A stretch of DNA of 64,000 nucleotides from Golubevia sp. BC0850 (taxonomy: Eukaryota > Basidiomycota > Exobasidiomycetes > Golubeviales > Golubeviaceae). The translations under genes were made by a program, and so were the position numbers. Shown here one piece after another: positions 1-11,571 of this stretch (position 1 is the stretch's first letter; each line of letters opens with the position of its first letter). The stretch lies in the NCBI GenBank assembly GCA_012976225.1, contig JAAVVG010000004.1, forward strand, positions 930,001 through 994,000, given 5' to 3'. The notes beneath the pieces were generated by a model. The model searched no databases. It was given only the letters and a program-made list of their open reading frames with translations, and had not been told where the DNA came from.

Positions 1-2224
1 CGTTCCTTTCTCGAACTCGGATTCTTCTTCTAACAATGGAAAAGAAAAAGGTTCCTTTGTGGTTAAGATTTTAGGACAAAATGGTTTGATAGTGAATGGG
101 AAACGTAGGAAGGAAGGAAGTGTTATTCCATTGATTGCAATGAGTCAAGCTAAAGAAGAAGAAGGAGAAGAAGGGAGTTTGTTGGATTTCTTTGGGTTTT
201 GTGTTAGATTCGATTTGAACAAACCAACAAGATTATGTGAGAATGTCGAGGAAAAAAAAAAGGTTTCAGGTTTAGGTGCTAGAAGTTCATTATCTACTAA
301 ATTAGGCATCTCTAGAAGAGATTCTAGAGATGGAAGTTCTCCTGATAAATCTCAATCTCTGTCTCAATCTCAAAGGTCAAAAGTAACTGGGCGGAAATCT
401 CTATTGGGTATCGATGGAAACGCTCAAAAGGATCGTTCGGCGGTATTTGGTTCTTCTGAAGGAACTGTCGGAAAGGACGTTGCTAACAAAAAGTCCACTC
501 AAAGTCAAAGTCCTGCCGATCAAATCGATTCTTCTCCTTTCAAACTCTCTAATCAGGAGAAGGCAGTAGATGAAGACGAAACTGAAGATGAAGAGATTAG
601 AAATTTGGGTAAGGATGGATCACCTTCTAAAGGCAGAGGGAATCAGGAAGTTGGGAAAAATTTGGGAAAGAGAGCTAGAGATGAGGGAGAGATGTCTACT
701 TATGGAAAGGTTAATCAGGGTTCAAGAGAAAGTATCAGATCTGGAAACTCTGAAGATAGAAGTGGAGATGTTACTATGGAAATCGTACCTAACTCTCAAA
801 TGGAAGTTGATAACTCAAGCTCTTGTGAAGAAGAGGATGAAGAAGAAAATCAAGATCAAGAAGTTTCAACTAGATTCGAAAGAAAGATTAGATCCAATTC
901 TAACTCTGAATTAGAATCGGAATCATCTTCAGAGGGAGAAGATTCGGATTTAACTCCTTCCCCATCAGTTTCACCAGAACCTAAAAAACGTGGTTTCAAA
1001 AAAATTAGGATTCAAGAAACTGATCTACAATTGAAGAGAAAGGAACAAAACGACGAAGAAGAAGAAGAAGAAGAGTCTCAATCTGAGAGTGAAAGAACTG
1101 TTGAAGATGAATTAATGTTGAGTGAAAGTCAAGTAAAGATGCCACCTCCTGCTTTACCTTCAAAGTCAAAGGTCAATTCTAACCTCAAAGCTCAATCTCA
1201 GGCTCGTTTTTCTGGTTGCTCTTCGACTTCGACTTCTGAATCTTCTTCATCTCTTCAAACCTTAGCACGTCATTGTATTTCACAACTCTCCCCAACTTAT
1301 GATTTAAAAGGTCTATTAGCAGGTGCAATTGTTTTTCATAGAACAGCTACCATAAGTGCAACTGAAGCTGTCAAATCTGTCCTAGCTGGAAATTCTGGAA
1401 TGATTAAAGGTGAAGCTGGTGAATTCAAAAATTCTCAAAACCAAGACCTTGAGAGAGGAAAGGTCGTTGCTGGTTGGAAAGCTCAGAACTTGAAAATGTG
1501 TCCTGTTGAGATTCAAAATCAGTTCAAGGGGGAAAAAAGCTTAGTTCCGGGAGTAGAGATCGATGACTCTAAATGGGAATCACTAGTTAAAAGAGCTTGG
1601 AGAGAATGTTTGGAAAATGTTTTACAGAATGATGAAATGTTTGGTGTCATTCAAAGGAAAGGTAGAGATGCTGGGGGAATGCCTTTGGAACATTGGTATT
1701 ATTAGTGAGTTGATGGTTGTCCTGCTTACGTCACGTCTTTCTCTCGTAGACGGCGATCTCAAACACTGACTTCCCTTTCGTCCCCTCCTTTTCCCTCGCT
1801 CTTCTTCCTCTCTCATAGTGATCACACCTTAGATTCAGATTCAACTCGTTCATCAAATCTAGGTCCTTTCACAAAACCAATTCGAGGAGCTTTGAAAACT
1901 CAAAAGGCAGTGGTTTGGCAACGTCGAAATTACACCAAAGAATTGGAAGAGAAAAAATCTCAATACCCAGTCGTCAAGGCTTCTAGTTCTAAGAATCCTG
2001 GTTCTCAAAAACTCTCTAATTCTCAAAGAGAGAGGAATTTGGGGTCTTTTAACGAATCGATGGGTGGAGAGAAATCTTCTAGGACGATTGGAGATGGAGA
2101 GGAAAAAGTTGGTTATGAACTTGCAGTTTGGCAAGAAACTCAACCGGCTGAGGAAGATGAAAGTACTTGGGATAGAGTTGGTGATATGGATTATAAGGAA
2201 AAGTTCGAGAAGAAGAGGAGATGA
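1..2224 (+). CDS. FHA-domain nuclear protein (5' end outside window)
   Basis: The reading frame is open to the left edge, so the gene starts upstream. The first codon that could be read as a start is a GTG inside a continuing frame and is not a true start. Exon A runs to 1704, the intron is 1705-1818 (GTGAGT...AG), and exon B is 1819-2224; about 702 residues are visible. The first 60 residues carry what looks like the end of an FHA domain (ILGQNGLIVNGKRRKEG, then LLDFFG), the part that closes the phosphothreonine-binding fold. A long acidic, Ser-rich linker follows, with runs of E and D. The C-terminal block (PTYDLKGLLAGAIVF..., then a WYYY motif across the intron and GPFTKPIRGALK) resembles the conserved tail of basidiomycete FHA proteins likened to Tos4/Plm2, which regulate transcription at G1/S. 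The FHA call is seen in sequence; the Tos4/Plm2 kinship is inference. Confidence 0.6.
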
Positions 2225-2807
2225 AGGAGAAGATTGAGAGAAGCTTCTCTCCTTTAATGGAAGTTTATTTGTCTTTTACTTTCTGTCGTCCCTATTCTCG
2301 CAAGCCTTTTCACATCTCGTCTAAGTCTTCTGCAATGAACTTCAAGCACTTCAAACTAGTTTAAACCCATCTAAACAAACCCCTTTTTCTATTATTTCCT
2401 GTTTGGGCCTTCACTCTATTGGGCCTCTCTCATGTTTCGTGTTTCCCCCCCCCCCATCCTTTCTCTTTTTTTTTTCCTTTGGTTTATGCTATCTTTTACT
2501 ATCTATCTAAAATCATCTAAAACTCATTGCCTTTATTTCGTGCTTCTTCTTACCTTGTTCTTATTTCTCCATCTGTTTCGTACCCCCGCCTCGGCCGCCT
2601 CTTTACCTCATCTCTACATCAAACTTTATAACACAAAAAGACTTTAAAACACCCGAGCTGCTCCGTTCGTATCTACCATGTCCAGTTATCTTATTCGAAA
2701 AGCAATGCAAACAATCGATCTCCCAATAGAGCGGTGATGTGATCAGTGTTGACGCGTTGACGCGATCGTCATATCGCGCTTTCAAACTGGAAGAAACCTT
2801 TTCTGGT
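2225..2807. other. Intergenic, convergent 3' flanks
   Basis: Pyrimidine-rich 3' flank between the FHA gene and the convergent small secreted-protein gene. It contains an 11-base C run at 2445-2455 followed by a T run. The open frames here have no recognisable domain and atypical composition. No gene is supported. Confidence 0.6.
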
Positions 2808-3221
2808 TCAGGATTTTGGATCAGAACTAAAGGAATTTGGCACCAAATGGGTATATTGTGCAATGACAGAGGTAGAGATGAAGCAAAAAGGGTCACGACC
2901 TAAGAGAGGACAACAGGGAGGCATTATTTTGAGCTTGGGGCATCAAGGATCAACAGAAAAGAGTAAAACCTCACAGTTACAGAATGGTTCAGTCGTTGGA
3001 ATGCCTGCTTTACATCTTAGTTGTAGGGTAGGCTCGGTTGGCTCCACCTCGACCGGTTTTTCAGTATGAGATGGTCTCGGCGCAGGATTACAGTGATATA
3101 AATCAGTACCCCCATATCTACAACGTGCTTGAAGCAGTCGAGTTTGTTCTCCTGGAACTGGGAGGGAAAGGACCATTGTTAAGAATCCCAGAGAGAAGAC
3201 TAGAGACTTGAAGTTGACCAT
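2808..3221 (-). CDS. Small secreted cysteine-containing protein
   Basis: The start at 3221 gives a clean signal peptide: MVNFK, then a hydrophobic core (LVFSLGFLTMVLSL) and a likely cleavage site near PVPG. My two-exon model is 3221-2975 and 2899-2808 (75-nt intron, GTGAGG...TAG), giving about 112 residues with seven Cys, including a closely spaced FCNC...FCF group. Without splicing the frame runs to 2943 and gives 92 residues with five Cys. A TATA box lies about 80 bp upstream on the same strand, which supports real transcription. No family is recognised. Size, signal peptide and Cys content fit a fungal secreted protein or candidate effector, but that role is inference only. Confidence 0.5.
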
Positions 3222-3296
3222 GGTTTCTAAAGCTTGAGGAGGTTTGTATGAGGCTGCTGGTTCAGAGAAGGTTGTAGAACTCCCATTCCCGTCCTC

Positions 3297-3303
3297 TTAT
3301 AAA
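3297..3303 (-). promoter_or_regulatory. TATA box of the small secreted-protein gene
   Basis: CTTTATAAG on the minus strand, 76-82 bp before the ATG at 3221. Most other genes in the window lack so clear a TATA, so this fits a strongly regulated gene. Confidence 0.45.
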
Positions 3304-4984
3304 GAGACGTCAAACAATGGAGGGTCTCAGATTGACATCGAACCATCTCACTTCTAGTCTCACGCTACGGAGGAAAAGGGGACTAGCTTCTTTTGATCTC
3401 AACTCGGCGAATAAATTGGAATTCTTCGAAAGAGAGAGAGAGGGAGAGAGTTCTATTGACCACATCGTTTTAGCTTGGTTTCTCCTTCCCTTGGTTCTTC
3501 CTTCGCTTTCAATGACGAATCTATTGTTACCTCTCCCTCTATCCTTTTAGAACGCGCAGCGCCCCAATTTTTCAGGAATTTAGAACATTTCGATTGTCTC
3601 AGGTTTTCTCATGCCAAGTCTAACTCCATATGGTCGTCGGTCTTTTTGTTTCAGTCGAAGTTCTGTCTCCTTGTCGCTCGACGAAGAAGGGCACTTCGAG
3701 TCGTGAGAACTCCTTTGTCACAGGATTCCTTCTCGCTCGGATCCAGGGTTTGAGAACAACTGTTCTGGATGTTAGAGCCAGGAAGTGCAGCTTGAATGCG
3801 CAGTGGGTCGAAGGTAGGTCTGGTCAGTCGATCGGGAAGATCCCTCAGGTTATGAAGAGAGCGCAACATGTGTATGATAGAGCAAGGAGAAGGAAAAACT
3901 CTGATTTGTCGGCTTTACAGACAGCATACGCAAAGGTGAGAAGGAAATCGAGGGCCGGGAGAAGAGTGAGACGAAAGCAACATCGACAGAAGGAACGTCT
4001 TGCCCATTCCCACTGGATAACGTCGACGGAAACAGAGGTGATGAGTGTTCTCTCAAGTGAGTCCAGAGGTAGAGAAGGGCGGTTACCGAGCTTAGAATGA
4101 GGAATGGGTAGAGACGGATTCCAGAGATTCTTGCTGAGGAGAACTGACTCTTGCTGGATTCAGTCAAGAAGAGCGTTTCAGTTTAACGACTTTCTGAGAA
4201 TCCAAAGAGCATGAGTGGAGAGAGAAAAGTCGGCCAAAGGGAACAACAATTATTAGTCTTGCTCAAGCCCCCCGCGTAGGGGGACGAAGCACCAAACCTC
4301 CTTCCTTCTCGTTTCACCTCCCGGCTTGGGAGGCGTGTTTGCTGCTAGACTAAACAACGATCTTGAAACTTGCAAGACTACAACTCACCTTTCAATTCTC
4401 AGTATCCATCGAGATCAACTCCACTCCAGACTCCTTGTAAGCAAGTTTGAGACTCTCCCTGCGGCTAGAAGTTTTGTCCTCTGGGACGAAATGTTCGAAG
4501 TGGTGGATCTTGTACAGTGAGAGTTTGACTCGAGTTCTTTGAATGGTTAGCAATGAGTTCGGCCAAGGACTGCTCCGGAAATGAAACCCCTTGAGCTGTT
4601 TCTTTTCTACCCGGAGTTTACTTGAATCTCAGCTCTTTACTGAAACCTGGTAGAAGTAGTTTCTTCGATTCTGGACTATTTCAAGCTGGACCAGAGTTGA
4701 TGAGTAAAGGTGCAGCAATAGAAAGCAACGAGTCAAAACCAAATTCAAAAAACTCCTAGATTTGGGAAAGAGAATAAGTCATTTTCTTCTGCATCTGCAC
4801 TGAAATTGCTGAAAAATACTTTGAGTACCTGCAATGATTGGAGGGTATGTAGTGAACGAAACTTGAAAGCTTCAGTCTCTGAATCTAATTACGGAGTCGT
4901 TCGATGCCTCTGGAAGGCTAGAAAGATCGACGGAAGCTTGAGCGACTGACTAGCCTTGGAATCTGGACTTGAGTCTACACTTGG
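3304..4984. other. Unassigned stretch, possibly decayed gene remains
   Basis: No convincing gene. Open frames occur on both strands (156 codons plus-strand at 3630-4100, 105 codons minus-strand at 3850-4167) but have no domain or typical start context. The minus strand would be the downstream part of the F-box-like relic at 4985-5390, yet I could not align the family's LRR-like or C-terminal motifs here. A GC-rich inverted repeat (CCCCCGCGTAGGGGG) sits near 4267. Confidence 0.4.
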
Positions 4985-5390
4985 TCTAAAGGTCTATACC
5001 TAAAGGGCTTGACGTATTTCCCATATCCCACCCCTCTCTGTTCAAAAGATCTGTTCAGAGAGATTGAATTGGTACTGTGGTAGTCGATACAGGAAGTTCG
5101 GATGAGAGGCTGCGTTGCCAGATCAGCAGAGCGACGCTGCTGAGAGAGAGTTGCATCTCTGAATCTGTAAAAAGATAGCTTTAAATTCATGTACTTCTCT
5201 CATTCTACTGGTTCACTATTGGAGAAGAGTGCCTGTGTTCAACTCACCTTCTCCTTGCGTCTCTCCCTTCTTCATTCCTGCCTGTTCCGACCCAACTCCT
5301 GACCTGCTCAACGATAATTTCTGTGATACCTTCTGGAATAGAGTTCAAGGTAGAAGGATCCACCTTCGAACTGATGATTTGAGCTTTTTC
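4985..5390 (-). pseudogene. F-box-like family relic (5' part)
   Basis: Minus-strand remains of the family whose best copy is at 10023-11571. Exon 1 (about 5390-5248) encodes an F-box-like start, LNSIPEGITEIIVEQV, and ends in ARRR with a GTGAGT donor at the same place as in the other copies. Exon 2 begins near 5168 and matches the SRDSILRSVALLC...IWQ segment, but about 18 nt that encode the CTKTYP part are missing, which shifts the frame. The match continues weakly to about 4985 (GKYVKPF against GKLVKSL) and is then lost. It is 5'-only and cannot encode the family protein. Confidence 0.65.
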
Positions 5391-5681
5391 CTAGAAAATG
5401 AGTGAGTGTTAGAGAGGCAAGAAGGAGACTGAAAAGAGGTCAAACGCTTTTGAACGCAACCCCACAGCAGCAGTCCTGTCTTCCGACCCAAATCTGCATT
5501 TTGAAGGTTCAAGCCTAAATCAAAGAAGAGATCAAGATAGCATTGATGCACAATTGAAGGAAAGTGGAAAGATTAGCCTCATCGCAGCTGACAACGTGCC
5601 TTCAGCTCGAAATCAGCTCTACTCTATCAAGATCAAGAGGTAAGCTCTCACCTAGTTAGCTAGAGCGAACTTTAGGTCATC
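5391..5681. other. Shared upstream region: F-box-like relic / SYG1
   Basis: Short intergenic stretch between the minus-strand relic and the plus-strand SYG1 start. It should hold the SYG1 promoter. I see no clear TATA box. Confidence 0.4.
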
Positions 5682-8600
5682 ATGAAATTGTGAGTAGAAT
5701 CGATCCTGATGGATCAGCTAGACTAGAGAAGAGGAGAGAAGAGAAGAGAGAGATGGCATTTGGCAGCAAGTGTTGTGCTCAGATAGTCACCATCAAAGCT
5801 CAACGAAGCGATTCTTCTCCTCCAATAAACAGTGCAAGATACCTAGAAGAGCAATCAGTTCCAGAATGGAAAAGAGCTTACATCAACTATCGAGGGATGA
5901 AGAAACTCATCAAAAGAGTTCATGAACATCGATCCAAAAGATTGGATTTGCAGTTGCAAAGAATGGGAAGCAAGGCCAGTAACAGTAGCTTCAGGAATCC
6001 TAGTGGATTCAGCTTAGGTGGAAATGGGAATGGTGAGAATGTTAGGAGAAGAGGAACTTTCAGTAGTATGACGAGAAGGCTTACGGGAGAGGTGGATCCA
6101 GTAGAGGACAGAGAAAGAGAGAACGTGGTAGATGGGGAAACGAACAACTATAATACCTTTGTTTCTTCTAGAAGGAATGGGAATGGAAATGGACAATCTC
6201 GGAATCCAGGAGATATGGCTAAAGAGGTGGAAGAGGAAATTCCTCCTGTCTCTTTGATGGGAACTGGATTGAAACTCCATAATGACCCTCTCAAGCCTGC
6301 AGAAGATCTTTTAGAGGAAGGTACTCAAGATATCAAGAAGAAATTAACAGGAATTCAAGTACTGGCTGGCATAACTTCCAAATTGAGCTCTGGCCATTCA
6401 AGTGCAGCAGATGGAGATGGACAAGGAGGACAACTTCAAGATCAAGTCAGAACTTCTGATCCCGGCCCTTCAACTCGGAAGAATCCAAGCTCTGGAACTT
6501 GGAATTCAACTACCCCTACGACTTTCATCAAGGATCTAGAAGCTGAAGCTGTTGTGGAAGGGAATCATCCGAAACCTCAAGTGACCCATTCAGATGAAGT
6601 GGCAGCTTTGGACTCAGATGAGACGAATGTCGAACCTGACTCTGAAAAGAGGAACTCTCAGAAGACTAAGTTGAACTTTGCTGGAGTAGAAGAGAGTAGT
6701 CCGGCTGCTCATCTCTCATCACCAGCTTCTCCAAGAGATGAGGGTCAAAGTCCGAATTCTAAGAAGAAAGGGGTTGGAAATGGCAACAGATCTGGGAGTG
6801 ATAGGAAGCTGGGTGGTAAAGGGAGTGTCAAAGGGTCGAAGAAGAAGGGAGGTGAGTTCTGATCTATGCTGCTCGAGAGCCTGACCTCCTTCATTGTGTG
6901 AGCTCTCCCACCTGACTCTTTCTCTTCCTCTTGGCTTGTGGCAAGTAAAGCTCAGTCTTCTCTTCAACAACTGATTTCGGAGAACTTTGATGAATCAGAG
7001 GCTCAATTCTTCTCGGCAGCTTCGGATGAATTGGAGAGGATCCTAGAATTCTTTGACAACCGCGAGAAGGAAATGAAGGACAGGTTCACTGTTCTAGCTC
7101 GACAACTCAAAGAGGTGAGTTGCCTTTCAAGCTGAATCAAGGCTCTTCTTCCAAAGAAATCGCACAGAACTGACAAGGTCTTCTTTCTGCCCTCGCCACC
7201 AAAGCTCGCGGATCATCGAAGAGAGTACAAAGCCAAACATCCAGCCGAATCAAATGGGGCCTCGAACCTCTTCTCTGGTGTCATTCCCTTCTCTTCTGTC
7301 CAGCTACCTCCCCCAGTTCAAGCAGGTTCAGACACCTCTCAACACAATCGAAGCTCAATCGACAAGAACAGATCAAGCGTGGAGCAAGCCGATGATGAAG
7401 GCACTAGAAGAAGATCCTTAGCTTTGGCAAGAGTCTTACAATCCGGAAAGGTGGATCTGACCTTCGAAGAGCTGAAAGAAGAGAATGAAAGGGCCAGAGC
7501 TATCGCTCATGATCCAGAGAAATATCGAACTGCTAAGAAGAAGCTCAAAGCCGCTTTGGTAGATTATTACAGAACTCTCGAACTTTTAAAGAACTTCAAG
7601 ATTTTAAATCGAACTGGGTTTCAGAAATGTATGAAGAAGTTGGAGAAGACAGTCCAAGTCAGCGGTATCTCTGAAAGTTGGTATTTGGACAAAGTCAGTC
7701 AAACTTCTTTGGTCAAAAGTGATAGAATTGAGAAATTGATTAAAGCTACCGAAGACATCTTTACTGCTTACTTTGAACATGGAAATAGGAAACATGCTGT
7801 TGAGAGATTACGAGCTGGAACTCAAGGTGCGATGGGTGAAATGTCTACTCATCACTTCTCGGTTTTCAGGACTGGGATCTTTTTGGGGATCGCTCTTTGC
7901 GCTACCGTTGCTGGTATCGTTCAAAGTGAGTCTCAAGATGACGAATGGGGATTGCAGAGACATCGGAAATAGAACACGAGACTAACTTTCCCATCGCCTT
8001 TTCTTCATAGCACAACATCCGAACACCTACATCGAAATCCCGAACCACGAGAGGCTTTTCCGAGTCTACGGAGCTCTATTTCTCCCAGCTATCTTTGCTT
8101 TGCTCTTTGGATTGAATCTGGCGGCTTGGCACCGTTTCCGCATCAACACAATATTCATTTTCGTGAGTGATCATGCAGACTCGCTCTCTGTCTTTCTCTT
8201 CTGCCTAGCTCATTTCTGATCTTATGCTTGTTACTCACAGGAATGGGACGTCCGACACGCCATCGACTACCGGACCTACTTCGAGATGCCAGCCTTCTTC
8301 CTTCTACTACTCTCCCTTTGCTTCTGGGTGTCTTTCCTAAATCCGTTTCCGGATTCGATAGCTCCTACGACCTGGCCGATGGTGTGGATTGTGGTCGTTC
8401 TGCTGATCCTACTCAACCCACTTCCGATTACGATTCCTCAAAGTAGAACTTGGTTTATTCGATCTATCCTGCGAGTCTTTCAAGCTGGATTACTCTCAAG
8501 TGTTGAATTCAGAGATTTCTTCTTAGGTGACGAGCTCAACTCTTTAGCATACACGATCTCGAATCTTTGGCTCATTGGATGCGAATACGATAGAGAATGG

Positions 8601-9752
8601 AGAACACCTGATACTTGCGATCCTAATGGAACGTTCTGGACTGCTGCTCTCACTTCAATTCCAGCTTTCTTGCGTCTAATTCAATGCTTCCGAAGATTCA
8701 AGGATTCAAAGAACACAGCTTACCTCCATCTAGTCAACGCTGGGAAATATTCGTCTGCAATTCTCTACTATTGGTTCTATCACAATTATAGATACCATGG
8801 TTCCCATAGAACGCAAGACCTCGCTATCTGGTGGTGAGTGTTCTGACTTTTCCTTTGAACAGTAGAAGGCAAATCATCTGAAGACCGAGTGGTTGAGAAA
8901 CGAACATGAAAGCTGACCATCTCTCGCTTCTCTACCTTCCCTTCTCCTACTTCCGCTCTCTTAGCGTTTTCGGCGTGATCTACTCTGTCTGTACCTCTAG
9001 TTGGGATATCTTGATGGATTGGTCTTTGTTGAAGAGGAACTGCAAGTATCCGCTCCTCCGAAACGAGCTCGTCTTCGAGTCGGTCTGGCCGGTGTACTAC
9101 TTCGCCCTGATCTCCAACGTCATCTTGAGGTTCGCCTGGGTTATCTATCTCATTCCAAGTCCAGCCAGTATGACTCTCAAAGTTTTCATCATCGCTCTAC
9201 TAGAAGTCTTGAGGCGATTCCAATGGAACTTCTACAGACTAGAGAACGAGCACTTAGGTATGTTCTAGACTACTTCTTGTCGTGTCAAATCTTCTCCGGT
9301 CTAACCCTCCTTCCTCATTTCACGTCTCTTACTTTCCAGGTAACGTCGATATGTATCGAGTCTCCAGAGATGTCCCGCTTCCCTACAAATTTCCAAACAA
9401 GACGGACCTGGACGACGAGGATTACGACTCTGCAGCCCAGGGCAAATCTACGAGTCGATTCGAAAAGCTTCGACTAAGACGTCGACCGGCTAGTAGAGCT
9501 GACAAGCTGAACGAAGTCGAACACAGCTTCGAGGCCGATTTAGCTTCCAATAGCGAAGGAGGCAATGAGAACAATTTAAGTCATCAAGAGGAGCAAACGA
9601 GCGGTTTCAAAGCTAGGTTGAGAAGCAAGTTAGCTCCAGATGCAGATCTCAGTAAACGGATCGATCAATCTGGGGCTGCGAGGGGCTCAGCAGGGAAGGA
9701 TTACGATAGGAAGAACGTTCCTGCTTTGGATGTTGACAGCGACGACGAGTAG
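5682..9752 (+). CDS. SYG1: SPX-EXS phosphate exporter/signalling protein (Syg1/XPR1 family)
   Basis: Eight exons: 5682-5689, 5833-6851, 6951-7114, 7205-7925, 8011-8162, 8241-8833, 8965-9257, 9340-9752; 1120 residues. The 8-nt first exon joins in phase to give MKFARYLEEQSVPEW, the canonical SPX start. SPX is split by a Ser/Gly-rich insertion of about 300 residues; its later helices are in exons 3-4 (FFSAASDELERILEFF; KNFKILNRTGFQKCMKKL, with the Lys surface that binds inositol pyrophosphates). Membrane spans begin at about residue 620. The EXS domain covers about 690-985, ending LENEHLGNVDMYR. The tail is hydrophilic and acidic. Family role: phosphate export and sensing, and in yeast a link to G-protein signalling, at plasma or Golgi membrane. 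Phases agree at all seven introns. Longer than human XPR1 (about 700) because of the insertion and tail. Confidence 0.93.
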
Positions 9753-10022
9753 AGATAGAGATGGTTGTTGGGATACTGTCGTCAACGGACCCCCCCCCCC
9801 TTTTTTTTCTTTTTCATTCATATCTCTAGGTTGCATTTTACATTGTCACCCTTATTTACCCGTAGAATTTATCAAACAATACACCATCAAGTCCTTTCTC
9901 AACTGTCTGATACTGAGGAAAGGGCTCGAGATCATCGGCTCGATCGTTTAGCAATCGCGTTCTTGAAGAGTAAATTTTTGACTTTGGTTCTTCCTTCCCA
10001 AACACTCGCTCCTCTTCTCAAC
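9753..10022. other. Intergenic with C11-T8 homopolymer tract
   Basis: 3' flank of SYG1 and 5' flank of the F-box-like gene. It holds 11 C followed by 8 T at 9790-9808. Confidence 0.6.
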
Positions 10023-11571
10023 ATGGACGCAAAGATCAAAATCAAAACCAAGACTCCTACAAGCTTGGACACCATTCCAGAAGATGTAACCTTAGTCATC
10101 GTCAAGTTCGTGAAGGTTTGGTGCGAAATTGGAGGGAACGAAGCAGAGAGGGAGGCGAGGAGAAAGTGAGTATCAGCGCGCAATCTCTCGAGTAGAGTAG
10201 ACCACAAGAAACGCGTCACAATACTTGTTTTCCATTCTTTCTTTCAGATCAAGAGACTCCATTCTCAGGAGCGTCGCTCTGCTCTGCACCAAGACCTATC
10301 CGATCTGGCAAAGCAGCCTTCTGTCGGACGTCACCGTTGATCAAAACACCTTGTTATCTCTCCATGAGTGCTTAGAAAGGAACAGCGATGATTATAGTGG
10401 GCTTATAAAATCGCTCAAACACAAGCAGGTTAAGGAGTCCTCGAAAGCAGATACGGAAGTACTGGCAGCCGGTGAAAGGTTCGCATCCTTCTCGAGCCTT
10501 GATTCAGAAGCAGTAGGCGCTGCATTTGGCCTAAAGTCGAGGGACGATATCCAAGTAGTGAATCAGTTTACAGTTGTGAAGCTTCTCAGTCTTCAATCAT
10601 TCATCATCTTCCTTCCGAATTTTATTCCTCAACTTCAACACCGAGTGGACGGAAAGTCGGTTTCACTCCCATTGTTCACTAACTCTCTTGAAAGAATGTT
10701 TATTGAGATGGGAGGCGAACTTGCCAACTGCCTATCAGCAAGGAATATAGTTTGGATTATGACGTTCTGTCCGACTCTTCGACAAGCTGCATTTGGGTTC
10801 TGCGTCAGCTCTACTGAAGACTTCAACTTTTTTCCAGAATTCAAATCCAGCTCGAAAGGTTTATCAAACGTTACTCAATTGGCTCTGAGGATTAGATTTG
10901 TGTTTCAAAAGTCGAACAGTAAGACTTGGTGGGGTTTACCCACAGAGCAGAGTAAGGAATGGCTTGGAGGTAACAAAAAGACAGAGTCGATCTGGAATTT
11001 GCTTCAAACTACAATGGAATTATCATCATTGGAGCTTGTCTTCCAAGACGAGGATCGTAATCCAGGAGATGAATTAGATCTTCACTCAAGCTGCCTGTCA
11101 GCTCTTCATCAAAGTTTCACTACTCTGAAGCACATTCGAATGATGAACATTATTCCAGATCTTACAGACTTATCTTCCACCAATCAGGGTCTCCTTCAAT
11201 CGCTTAAGATTTGGTCGTTAGAGCTCAATCTTTTGTTCTGTCTTCATCGTTTCAACAAATGAGTGTGCCCCCAAACCTAGAGATGATTTCCGTCCCTGGC
11301 TACCGGGCTGAAGAAATGACTGAGGGCAGCATCAAGTCAAAGTTCATGGAAGAGTACTATCTATCCTCTCTTCTCACAACTAGATCTTTCCCTAGATTGA
11401 AAGTGGTTGGAGTACCAAAGGAACCGGTTAACTTCGATGGAGACGTGCTTGATTCTGAGCAATGTAGAAAGGGATTGGGAGAGACGCAGGAAAGAGTTCA
11501 AAAGATCAGAAATCTTCAAGAGTGGGAGAGTTACCTTGAGAGAGTTTGGACGGGGAGAGACGGGTGGGTAG
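10023..11571 (+). pseudogene. F-box/LRR-like family member, best-preserved copy, with two indels
   Basis: Exon 1 10023-10165 begins MDAKIKIKTKTP and holds an F-box-like helix (SLDTIPEDVTLVIVKFVKVW); intron 10166-10247; exon 2 starts 10248 with SRDSILRSVALLCTK..PIWQ..LLSDVTV, as in F-box proteins where L..VCK.W and DV follow. The body has LRR-like hydrophobic periodicity (LQSFIIFLPNFIPQLQ; FCPTLRQAAFGF; LSNVTQLALR). Against the sister copies, one indel near 11215-11260 moves the homologous frame (VPPNLEMISVP...FPRLKVVGVPKEPV) out of phase, giving a TGA at 11260-11262. A second near 11440-11500 restores it for the conserved C-terminus (SEIFKSGRV..., stop 11569-11571). As written the product would be about 385 residues. 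If functional, F-box proteins select substrates for SCF ubiquitin ligases; that role is inferred from the N-terminus. Confidence 0.65.

Noticed and set aside
570-914. Frame inside the FHA-domain gene
   Set aside because: Lys/Glu-rich shadow of the real frame's acidic linker; no domain.
59-1705. Frame starting at 59 as a complete gene
   Set aside because: The first codon is GTG and the frame is open to position 2; the gene begins outside the window and continues through an intron to 2224.
3630-4100. 156-codon plus-strand frame
   Set aside because: Arg/Lys-rich without domain, overlapped by equally long minus-strand frames; likely chance.
4263-4285. GC-rich inverted repeat as a tRNA or terminator
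   Set aside because: No cloverleaf or T-loop sequence; terminators of this type are not used by fungal genes.
5690-6862. SYG1 frame starting upstream of the SPX core
   Set aside because: Its start lies inside intron 1; the canonical MKF start needs the 8-nt exon at 5682.
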